Shown here: positions 8,627-15,680 of the stretch, in pieces
Position numbering within the stretch: the stretch's first letter is position 1
How the letters are laid out: each line of letters begins with the position of its first letter
Assembly: GCA_020025015.1 (NCBI GenBank)
Contig: JAHHSV010000018.1
Coordinates: 1-25,697 of the forward strand
DNA length: 25,697 nucleotides
Source: Anaeroplasmataceae bacterium
GTDB taxonomy: Bacteria > Bacillota_I > Bacilli_A > Acholeplasmatales > Anaeroplasmataceae
Reading direction: 5' to 3'
Notes under the pieces: generated by a model
What the model was told of the DNA's origin: nothing
The model's database searches: none
The model's input: the letters and a program-made list of their open reading frames with translations, nothing else
Program-made: the position numbers and the translations under genes

Positions 8627-8671
8627 GAAAAAGAAGGATTTTTAATTTATGAAAAAGAAGGATTTTTAATT
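8627..8671. repeat. Tandem 21-bp direct repeat, 24-bp period
   Basis: Two identical copies of a 21-bp unit beginning GAAAAAGAAGGATTTTT, at 8627-8647 and 8651-8671, three bases apart. They lie immediately upstream of the esterase -35 box, so they may be an operator or an UP-element duplication. The rest of the gap 8672-8810 shows no convincing gene. Confidence 0.85.
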
Positions 8672-8810
8672 CTCCTCCCACTTTGTTGACAAACTATCTT
8701 ATTTTCAAAACAAATAAAATAAATTTATAAAAAGGAGTGAAAGCACAATAAAATATGGGTGATTTTAGGCTTAAAACCTTAAATTCAACTTTTTATGTCA
8801 AAGTAAGGAT

Positions 8811-8864
8811 AAAAAAAAGACCGAATGACCAAGTATGCTCGATGAGCAACTTTGTCAACGGTCT
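8811..8864 (-). terminator. Long interrupted hairpin terminator of the lipoprotein gene
   Basis: Paired blocks AGACCG, TGAC, AAGT and GCTC meet GAGC, ACTT, GTCA and CGGTCT around a GAT loop, with 1-2 nt interruptions. On the minus strand a run of eight Us follows. It sits 45 bp past the lipoprotein stop. Confidence 0.75.
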
Positions 8865-8909
8865 GAAAGGAGAATTTTTATCCTCCTTAAAATTATAAAT
8901 TAGTTTTAA

Positions 8910-9959
8910 TTACTTAAGTTCAACATCAAGTGGGTTGCCTTCAACTAAGAAAGTATATGTGAAAGGCTTGCCAGCTTCTTTAGTATAAGTCTTATCAGCA
9001 ACAGTAAAAGTATAAGTGCCATCAGTAAGTGTATAGGTACCAACCATATCTGCCTTTTGGTTTGCAGGTGCATAAGCAGATTCCACATCAAAGAACGCCT
9101 TGTCACCAACTAAATATACTGTACAAGTAATTTGAGTACCCATAGCTTCAACTGTACCAGTTGCTAACTTAGTTGCAGCAACAGTAGTTAATAAGAAGGT
9201 TAAAGTCTTTTCGCCACCTTTAACAACATATTCTAAAACAGATAAGTTTAATTCTTTATTGTATGATGTATTAATAGTTGTCTTATCATCAAATGCAAAT
9301 GTATAAACACCTGCTTCATCCTTAGTGAACTTTGCACGCTTGTCCATTGATGAATTCATAAAATCATACTGTGTAGTAATATCAAATAAAGCTGTATCAC
9401 CAATTTCTAAGTATACTTCGCAATCAACACCGCCAAAATCAGGAACCCTAGCACTCATTAATTTAACTGGTTCTTTACCAACTAATTTAAAATCTAATGT
9501 CTCTTGCTGACCAGGAATTTTATATGAAGGGATTGTAAATTCTTTTTTTGCTTCATCATATGATGTAGTAAGTACAGTATCACCAAACGTAAATGTATAT
9601 GTGTTTTCTACCTTTTTATATGTTCCCTTCTTATCAAACATACCATTCATAGATTCCATTTTTGTTGTAACATCAATATATGCAGTATCAGCACCATCAA
9701 TATATACATCACAATTAACACCACCAAAATTGCCAACAGAACCAGTTAATAACTTACGGCCAGCAATTTTAACCTCTTCAGGCTTTGGTTCTGGTTTAGG
9801 ATCAGGATTTGGAGTAGGTGTTGGAGTAGGTGTTGGAGTAGGGGTAGGTGTTGGCTCTGGATTTGTATTACCTCCTACCTCGTTGCCGCCACATGCTGTA
9901 AATAAGCCTAAACTTAAAACTAATAATACTACTAATAAAATCTTTTTTAAATTTTTCAT
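8910..9959 (-). CDS. Lipoprotein with Pro-Thr linker and three tandem beta-rich repeats
   Basis: 349 residues. The signal peptide ends in lipobox FTAC with C23, so the mature protein is a diacylated surface lipoprotein. Residues about 33-62 are a low-complexity PTPTPT...PNPDPKPEPKPEE linker of cell-wall-spanning type. The rest is three repeats of about 90 residues. Their starts align as KLLTGSVGNFGGVNCDVYI, KLMSARVPDFGGVDCEVYL and KLATGTVEAMGTQITCTVYL, and each has a central TYTFTF/VYTFAF strand. I do not recognise the repeat. Extracellular binding or adhesion is only a guess. The ribosome site AAGGAGAG is strong. Transcribed alone from a promoter with unusual upstream DNA and closed by the hairpin at 8811-8864. 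Confidence 0.85.
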   Translation of the reverse strand: MKNLKKILLVVLLVLSLGLFTACGGNEVGGNTNPEPTPTPTPTPTPTPTPNPDPKPEPKPEEVKIAGRKLLTGSVGNFGGVNCDVYIDGADTAYIDVTTKMESMNGMFDKKGTYKKVENTYTFTFGDTVLTTSYDEAKKEFTIPSYKIPGQQETLDFKLVGKEPVKLMSARVPDFGGVDCEVYLEIGDTALFDITTQYDFMNSSMDKRAKFTKDEAGVYTFAFDDKTTINTSYNKELNLSVLEYVVKGGEKTLTFLLTTVAATKLATGTVEAMGTQITCTVYLVGDKAFFDVESAYAPANQKADMVGTYTLTDGTYTFTVADKTYTKEAGKPFTYTFLVEGNPLDVELK

Positions 9960-9992
9960 TTTTTTCTCTCCTTCTTACTTTATCGTAGTTTT

Positions 9993-10013
9993 ATAGTATA
10001 TATAATATACTAT
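9993..10013. promoter_or_regulatory. Perfect palindrome over the lipoprotein -10 box
   Basis: ATAGTATAT at 9993-10001 and ATATACTAT at 10005-10013 are exact inverted repeats around a 3-bp centre. They cover the -10 (10002-10007) and the probable start of transcription. Possible repressor operator; AT-rich chance palindromy is not excluded. Confidence 0.4.
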
Positions 10014-10030
10014 TTTGTCGATTTATTCAA
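10002..10030 (-). promoter_or_regulatory. Promoter of the lipoprotein gene
   Basis: Minus-strand TTGAAT, 17-bp spacer, TATTAT. About 35-45 nt of leader before the ATG at 9959. Confidence 0.65.
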
Positions 10031-10035
10031 CCTTT

Positions 10036-10084
10036 TTATGGTTTTTTGTGGTTTTTTTGTGGTTTTTTGTGGTTTTTTTGTGGG
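10036..10084. repeat. Helically phased A-tract repeat
   Basis: GGTTTTTTGT and GGTTTTTTTGT alternate twice (period 21 bp, sub-period 10-11 bp), with a shorter T5 tract just before. On the lipoprotein strand this is a series of A5-A7 tracts in phase with the helix, a classic intrinsically curved DNA pattern, placed directly upstream of the lipoprotein -35. Confidence 0.8.
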
Positions 10085-10121
10085 AGAACCGCCTCTTTTT
10101 GTAACTAATTATTGTTTTCAA

Positions 10122-10135
10122 ATAAAGCGCTATCA
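10122..10135. promoter_or_regulatory. cre-like / LacI-family-like site
   Basis: ATAAAGCGCTATCA matches 12 of 14 positions of the CcpA cre consensus TGWAARCGYTWNCW. It lies about 90 bp upstream of the lipoprotein promoter. Weak on its own. Confidence 0.3.
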
Positions 10136-10199
10136 TTTTGAACAATCATCTGAAAAATTTCTTTTTCACATTAATGCTTTTTCTATATGTTTTTTTAAT

Positions 10200-11095
10200 T
10201 AAAGTATAATTTAATCGGGTAGAGAAACATTTTATTTAACTTTTACCTTTAATTACACCTTGCGGTACTGGCTTCTTAACTCTATCATCACTTAGATTAT
10301 GTTTACAACCTTTGGTCTGGTAGTTTATACTTTTATAAACAGTTTTATTTGCGACCAATCGATTACTAAGTAAATCCCCTCTATTTGTGGATTTTCTCTT
10401 TTAAAAAATATCACAATCATAATTCTACATTTCAAAGTATGATCCTCTAATTTTTAATTCATTATCAAACTTAGTTTAATAAATATTTGAAAGCACTTGT
10501 CCCAGTGGTCCACCTTGCAGTAGTCCAATTATTGTTGATGCAACTAAGCCTTTCCCTATTATACCTATCTTTAAGAAAATTTGCGTAAAGCTTAAGTTTT
10601 GTGAATTATTAGCCTTTTATCACAAGCAAGTTACTTTTTTTCATTCTATCAGTTGCATATAGTTCATTTATGTTTTGCAAGCCTATACTATCTCTTTATG
10701 ACAGAATACTTGAACATTCTTCACAGCAAATAGAAACATATACATTGGGCCATTAAGTGTTTTATTATATCTATTATGACCTCAGCTAACTCCCTAACTA
10801 AATGTCTCTTTATCAGACAATATCGAGGATATTCCGTTATGTCCTCCCATGGTAATATGCTAATCTTTCATATCCCAACCTCTTAATTTACCGTTTTGGT
10901 TTTACGTTTGACATCAGATTTCAGTTTGTTAACCCCATCATCTAACATTTGACATCATTGAGTTTCTATCCTTAGACTCGTAATTTTACTATATACTTTC
11001 TTTGTCTAATGAAATTACTATTATTAAAATTTATTCTGATAAGCTAGCGACAAATATTCACCACTGGACTTTCACAAGTAAGATTAGTGTCATGC
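10200..11095 (-). pseudogene. Decayed group II intron with reverse transcriptase (LtrA-type) remnant
   Basis: This 1.1-kb stretch between the lipoprotein and the GH3 gene has no long reading frame. On the minus strand it carries a recognisable group II intron reverse transcriptase core. About 10610-10440 reads as FLKIGIIGKGLVASTI followed by QGGPLGQVLSNIY, a stop, then KFDNELKIRGSYF. This parallels the family core QGGPLSPLLSNI..NELDKELxxRG. A frameshift later gives YDCDIF, the position of the catalytic YADD box. Upstream (about 11080-10740) the DNA has intron-RNA-like text (GTGAAAGTCCAGTGGTGA, GGGAGTTAGCTGAGGTC). I find no domain V, no intact YADD and no maturase part. Internally deleted and full of stops, it is certainly non-functional. 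End points are approximate. Confidence 0.7.
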
Positions 11096-11107
11096 CTGGA
11101 CACAACA

Positions 11108-11146
11108 AAAAAGTGTCACGTGTTTTTTAATCACGTGACACTTTTT
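11108..11146 (-). terminator. Strong terminator after the GH3 gene
   Basis: A perfect 15-bp stem (AAAAAGTGTCACGTG / CACGTGACACTTTTT) with a 9-nt loop ends the carbohydrate operon 12 bp past the GH3 stop. A T-run flanks it on either strand, so it can act in both directions. Confidence 0.9.
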
Positions 11147-11158
11147 AACTAGAAACTA

Positions 11159-14107
11159 TTATTTAGTCTCTTCTTTTCTTTTTTTAACGTATAATACGAT
11201 TTCAGTTGTACCCCATACTAGGCAGCCTGCCCATAAAGCTGATACAACACCTAAACCTGCATTTGCTGCGATTTCCCATGGTGGAGTAATACGAACAATC
11301 TTTGTATCAGTGTCAAAGCCATTCATTGCATTGCTATGTAATGTTGCATACATAGTACGCTTTGCAGCTTCACGCATACGCCATGCTACTTCAGAGTGAC
11401 CTGTTTCATACTTGTCATAAACTTTATCTTTTGCTAATTGTCCATCAGGAATATCTAGACCAGCCATTAAGAAGTTAGGAAGTTGTGGTGCCTTATATTG
11501 TAACATCCACATATCAGATACTGCATAACCTAACATACCTAATTCACCACGTAAGAAATCAGTTAATAAAGCCTTGCAACCAGTTGCTTGCTCTAAACCA
11601 ACTCTACTTAATGAAATCATTGTATTAGCTGCATGTCCATCAATTACTGCATATTCGTAAGGACGTAATGAAATTTCACGTAAAGCTTGTTCATTTGTCC
11701 AAACATTTACACCTGAACGGTTAACTTCTTGATCATTTAAAGCAAAGTGCTTAATAAATGCGTTACAACCACGATCTTGAATTTCCTTTGTTTCAATAGC
11801 TGCTAATGTACCAGATAAGAATGGATCTTCAGAGAAGTATTCGTATGCACGACCTTCATATGGTGATCTATGAGTATTTAAACCAATACCATAGAAACCA
11901 TTATAACCAGCCCATAATGCATCTTCACCAATCATTTCTCCAAAACGCTTAGCTAAATCCTTATTGAATGTAGCTGCTAATACTGGAATAGTAGTATAGT
12001 TAACAGGTGTAAGATCCTTATCAGGATCGTTAAGCTTATTAGCAAAACCATTACCCTTTGAATAAGGCTCAGTTAAGCCTGTAGGACCATTGTGATCCAT
12101 AGTTTGTGGCTTGCCTAATCTTTCTAATGCAGCACTCATACGGAAGCCTTCTGAAATTAAATCAGCTGTCTCTTTAAATGTTAATTGATCTAGGAATGAA
12201 TTCCAAATTGGATCATCATAATCAATTAAATTGCCATCAGAATCCTTGAATAAGTTAATTAAGCTTAAACCATTATTTGCACCATATGTTGGGTATTCAC
12301 CATTATCAGATTGAATGTTATCTGAGTTTTCTTGGCTCATGATGATATCAACCATTTGTTGATTTAACTTGATATCCTTACGTAATTCTTTAGACCAATT
12401 GCTTCTTGTATAGTAATCTAAATGGTTACCTTCATAATTATTAATTTCTGCTTTCTCGAATAAGTTAGTGATTCTTGAACCAGTTGCTCTAGATTTTGCA
12501 AAATTAATATTATCATAAGCATGATGGAAGCTCTTTACTAAATTAGCATTTCCATTTTCAGTCATACCATTGGCTGTTGTTTTACCAGCATGTGCTAAGA
12601 AGTTATTAGTTGCTTCATGAGCATCACTAGCTGCTGTGAATAAATAATCACCTTCAGTTACAATGTATGTCTTATCAACCTTACGATCGTAAACTCTTAA
12701 CATTTCTTCAGGTACATTAACTGTTACAACTTCTGATTCGTTTTTCTCTAAAACCTTAGTTTTGCCAAATTCAACTAATTCTGTAGCTGGCTTTTCAATA
12801 CCACGTTCAATATCAAAGTTTGTATAAGGCTTTTGAATATAGAATTGAACTGCTTCCTTACCAGCAACCTCACCAGTATTAGTAACCTTTACTGATAAAG
12901 TATAGCCTTCTTTAGTTTTTGTAGCCTTGAAATCGCTATATTCAAATGTAGTATATGATAAACCATAACCAAATGGATGAGAAATAGTCTTAGAATAATC
13001 AAAATTGCCATTACCTTCTCTATTCATAACTGTATCAAAATAACGAGTTTCAGCATATCTATAGCCTAAATATACACCCTCTTGGTAAGTAACATATCTA
13101 CCATAGTGGTCACCTCTTGTTGCTTTAGGTAATTCAGGGAAAGAATCTCTGTTTGGATATGTGAAGTTACCATAGTTAGCAACTACTGGATTATCCTTAT
13201 GATTATACCAATATGTATCTGGAAGACCACCAGATGGGTTAATAGTACCGTTTAAAATTTCAGCAACTGCTTCAGTACCATTAATACCAACTTGACCAAT
13301 CCATAATGCTGCATCAATACCGAAGCTTGGATCATTAATTTCACTTGTTTGGATTTGGTTAGAAACGTTTAATAATAATACAACCTTCTTTACCTTTCCT
13401 TCTCTCTTTAATTTTCCTAAGCCCTCTAATAATGATCTTTCTTCTGTAGTTAATTTTAAACCATCTGTTGATTCGCTTAAAACAACGTCCGCACCTTCAC
13501 CACCGGTACGTGAAACAGTCATAATTGCTACATCACTGTAATCATTTAATGAATTAACTAAATCAGCATTACCTTCAAAGTCAGAGAATGGCATATCCTT
13601 TGGTAAGCCACCTCTAGATGAAAGCTTATATGTATTGTTAGCTAATTGTTCTTTTACAAAATCATACATAACATCATTAACCTTAAATCCAGCTTTCTCT
13701 AAGCCTTCCTTTAGGTCTACTTGATGTTGTGGATTTCTAGCGTGAGCAGATCCATGTCCACCATAGCTTGGTTTTACTGAGCTTACACCAAATAATGTAA
13801 CCTTTGACCCTTTTGCAACTGGTAATGCATTGTCGTTATTCATTAATAAAGATACACCATCTGCTTCAATATCTTTAACTAATGCATGCCCTGCTGCTGA
13901 TAATTCCTTGATTGAATTATATTTTGATTTATATAAATCTTCCTGTTGATTTTCACCGTGTACAATTTCAAAAGTAGGTTGACCTAAAGATTCAGAAATT
14001 TGTTTTCTGTTTTCTTTTGCGATTGAAACACCTGTAGTTGTGAAACCAAATAATACAGTAGTTGCAACTAAACCTATTTTTAAACCTAATTTTCTACCTT
14101 TATTCAT
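11159..14107 (-). CDS. Membrane-anchored glycoside hydrolase family 3 enzyme with permuted domain order
   Basis: 982 residues, probably a beta-glucosidase or beta-xylosidase-type exo-glycosidase acting outside the membrane. The usual GH3 order is reversed. After an N-terminal membrane segment (about residues 9-29) comes the alpha/beta-sandwich domain, with RTGGEGAD holding the likely acid/base E204, then NPSGGLPDTYW and HPFGYGLSYTTFEY. A fibronectin-III-like domain follows (about 395-480). The TIM-barrel domain comes last, with GLNTHRSPYEGRAYEYFSEDP, KHFALNDQE and the nucleophile D865 in AVSDMWM. A second membrane segment lies at about 951-974, followed by a basic tail (KKRKEETK). Reversed-order GH3 enzymes are known from Ruminococcus albus and Butyrivibrio fibrisolvens. 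Two membrane anchors are unusual. It overlaps the upstream small membrane gene by 8 bp. The substrate is not determinable. Confidence 0.9.
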   Translation of the reverse strand: MNKGRKLGLKIGLVATTVLFGFTTTGVSIAKENRKQISESLGQPTFEIVHGENQQEDLYKSKYNSIKELSAAGHALVKDIEADGVSLLMNNDNALPVAKGSKVTLFGVSSVKPSYGGHGSAHARNPQHQVDLKEGLEKAGFKVNDVMYDFVKEQLANNTYKLSSRGGLPKDMPFSDFEGNADLVNSLNDYSDVAIMTVSRTGGEGADVVLSESTDGLKLTTEERSLLEGLGKLKREGKVKKVVLLLNVSNQIQTSEINDPSFGIDAALWIGQVGINGTEAVAEILNGTINPSGGLPDTYWYNHKDNPVVANYGNFTYPNRDSFPELPKATRGDHYGRYVTYQEGVYLGYRYAETRYFDTVMNREGNGNFDYSKTISHPFGYGLSYTTFEYSDFKATKTKEGYTLSVKVTNTGEVAGKEAVQFYIQKPYTNFDIERGIEKPATELVEFGKTKVLEKNESEVVTVNVPEEMLRVYDRKVDKTYIVTEGDYLFTAASDAHEATNNFLAHAGKTTANGMTENGNANLVKSFHHAYDNINFAKSRATGSRITNLFEKAEINNYEGNHLDYYTRSNWSKELRKDIKLNQQMVDIIMSQENSDNIQSDNGEYPTYGANNGLSLINLFKDSDGNLIDYDDPIWNSFLDQLTFKETADLISEGFRMSAALERLGKPQTMDHNGPTGLTEPYSKGNGFANKLNDPDKDLTPVNYTTIPVLAATFNKDLAKRFGEMIGEDALWAGYNGFYGIGLNTHRSPYEGRAYEYFSEDPFLSGTLAAIETKEIQDRGCNAFIKHFALNDQEVNRSGVNVWTNEQALREISLRPYEYAVIDGHAANTMISLSRVGLEQATGCKALLTDFLRGELGMLGYAVSDMWMLQYKAPQLPNFLMAGLDIPDGQLAKDKVYDKYETGHSEVAWRMREAAKRTMYATLHSNAMNGFDTDTKIVRITPPWEIAANAGLGVVSALWAGCLVWGTTEIVLYVKKRKEETK

Positions 14108-14522
14108 TACTAGACACCTCTTTCTTTACTTGTGGTAAGAAGCAGTTTACTAATGTTGCTATGAATAAAATAACAAATAAAGTTGTACATGTAATGAATT
14201 TAGAATTGAAAGCTACCTCATCAATACCAACAAAAACTTCTGATACATACCAATAAATCTTGCGTACAAAGAACAATAATGCTGCTAGTCCAAATGCCCC
14301 TTGAACATATGGAGTATACTTGTCTTGTCTTAACGCAATTAGAACAATAGATAGTGCAAAGCCAATAAATAATAATACTGTTGTCCAAATTTGATAGTCT
14401 CTTTGATCATTTCCGTACATTGAAACGTAAACGCTACCAGAAACTAATAGTAATAATGAAACAACTAAAGTAACATAAAATCCATAAGATTTGCCACTAA
14501 AGAATTTCTTTAAAAAATCCAT
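14100..14522 (-). CDS. Small four-helix membrane protein, partner of the GH3 enzyme (hypothetical)
   Basis: 140 residues with four hydrophobic segments (about 14-34, 46-62, 70-92 and 110-128), short loops and a charged C-terminus (KKEVSSNE). I do not recognise a family. Its end overlaps the GH3 start by 8 bp, so the two are translationally coupled and the protein may serve as membrane partner or scaffold for the enzyme. AGAGGAGG lies eight bases before the ATG. A cre-like element is about 45 bp upstream. Confidence 0.7.
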   Translation of the reverse strand: MDFLKKFFSGKSYGFYVTLVVSLLLLVSGSVYVSMYGNDQRDYQIWTTVLLFIGFALSIVLIALRQDKYTPYVQGAFGLAALLFFVRKIYWYVSEVFVGIDEVAFNSKFITCTTLFVILFIATLVNCFLPQVKKEVSSNE

Positions 14523-14564
14523 CTCTTTTTCCTCCTCTGATTTTTTAAATAATATTTAATATTT

Positions 14565-14578
14565 ATATAGCGCTTAAA
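14565..14578 (-). promoter_or_regulatory. cre-like site before the membrane protein/GH3 pair
   Basis: Minus-strand TTTAAGCGCTATAT fits 12 of 14 positions of the CcpA cre consensus, including the central AAGCGCT. Its location in the only sizeable gap (83 bp) of the carbohydrate operon makes catabolite control plausible. Confidence 0.4.
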
Positions 14579-14599
14579 TATCGAAATAGCGCGACGTTT

Positions 14600-14625
14600 G
14601 AAAGACTAGTTCCAATTAGTCTTTC
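14600..14625 (-). other. Hairpin embedding the GT2 stop codon
   Basis: A perfect 9-bp stem, GAAAGACTA / TAGTCTTTC, with an 8-nt loop; the TAG stop of the glycosyltransferase gene lies in the stem. No U-run follows on the minus strand, so it is more likely an RNA-processing or attenuating structure than a terminator. Confidence 0.55.
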
Positions 14626-15631
14626 TACATACCACCTTGTAGCCAATCATTACAACTAATCTACGAAGCGGCATAACTAATGTAAATGGAAAGATAAAAT
14701 ATGTTCTATAACGAAGCTTATAATATAATTTTCTGTTCTTCTCTTTAAATTCCTTGAAATACTCGTTATAGGCTTTCTTTCTTTCCTTGCTGTAGCCAGC
14801 CATTATGTAAAATAAAGTTAAATATGACTTAACAATTAAATCATGAATCATAAACCTTCTATGCTTTCGCGGTAGCGCTTTTATTTCCTCTAAAGAATAG
14901 ACTAGAGATAATTCACGCATTACCTTCAACTGCATACGCCAGTTTTTAGTCATATTACTAAACGTTACACTTTGTTCTGGTCTACCTACATAATATCTAT
15001 AAAAATCTACATCAAGATAATATAGAGTATGTACATATTTTAATGGTTTATAAGTGAAAATCGAGTCAACATAATAGGTATGCTCAGGTAAAACTAAATT
15101 AGATTCTCTAATTACACTTAATTTGAAAACTAATGAATGCATCATTGCAAATTCACCTAAATGGAACCTTTTTACCTGATCCCAGGTGATTAATTCATTA
15201 CACTTAAATCTTTTTCTATTACCAGCAACGCATTGCTTATTTAAATCTAATCTTTCAAAAACATAATTTGTCAAATATAAATCAGGCTCAATTTCCTTAT
15301 TTAAATTAGTTTTAATTGTTTCTAAAAGCTTTAAATATGCATCCTTATCAACCCAATCATCTGAGTCAACACATTTAAAATAAAGACCCGTGGCCAATTT
15401 GATTCCCACATTTAAGCCAGAACCATGGCCACCATTCTCTTTATCTACTACTCTAACGATATTAGGGTACTTATTCCCATATTCGTTAGCGATTTCGATA
15501 GTTCTATCAGTTGACCCATCATTAACGATGATGATTTCAACATCCTCACCACCAATTAATAAGGAATCAACACATTTATTTAAATATTTTTCTGCATTAT
15601 AGCTTGGTACTACGAAAGATATATATTTCAT
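14606..15631 (-). CDS. Family 2 glycosyltransferase
   Basis: 341 residues from the ATG at 15631 (a TTG five codons upstream is possible but has no ribosome site). GT-A fold at the N-terminus: SFVVPSYNAEKYL, VNDGSTD (37-42) for nucleotide-sugar binding and the metal-binding DSDD (89-92). The C-terminal third has a basic, amphipathic region (YFIFPFTLVMPLRRLVVMIGYK) that may associate with the membrane. Resembles the WcaA/CpsI type of polysaccharide or lipid glycosyltransferase. Its place between a GH2 gene and the GH3 pair in a catabolic-looking operon is unexpected. Donor and acceptor are unknown. Confidence 0.88.
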   Translation of the reverse strand: MKYISFVVPSYNAEKYLNKCVDSLLIGGEDVEIIIVNDGSTDRTIEIANEYGNKYPNIVRVVDKENGGHGSGLNVGIKLATGLYFKCVDSDDWVDKDAYLKLLETIKTNLNKEIEPDLYLTNYVFERLDLNKQCVAGNRKRFKCNELITWDQVKRFHLGEFAMMHSLVFKLSVIRESNLVLPEHTYYVDSIFTYKPLKYVHTLYYLDVDFYRYYVGRPEQSVTFSNMTKNWRMQLKVMRELSLVYSLEEIKALPRKHRRFMIHDLIVKSYLTLFYIMAGYSKERKKAYNEYFKEFKEKNRKLYYKLRYRTYFIFPFTLVMPLRRLVVMIGYKVVCRKTNWN

Positions 15632-15680
15632 ATGACCCGCCCCCAAAAATTTATTTTAAAACGAACTATCTTTTTTTAAA

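Noticed and set aside
8755..8898. 47-codon plus-strand frame as a real small gene
   Set aside because: The nearest purine-rich GGAG lies about 17 bases before the ATG, too far for a normal ribosome site. The frame is built on the terminator hairpin of the opposite-strand gene.
9601..9996. Plus-strand open frame of 131 codons with Val-Gly repeats
   Set aside because: It is the antisense of the Pro-Thr linker and signal peptide of the lipoprotein. The low-complexity VGVGVG run mirrors the PTPTPT codons, and no ribosome site is present.
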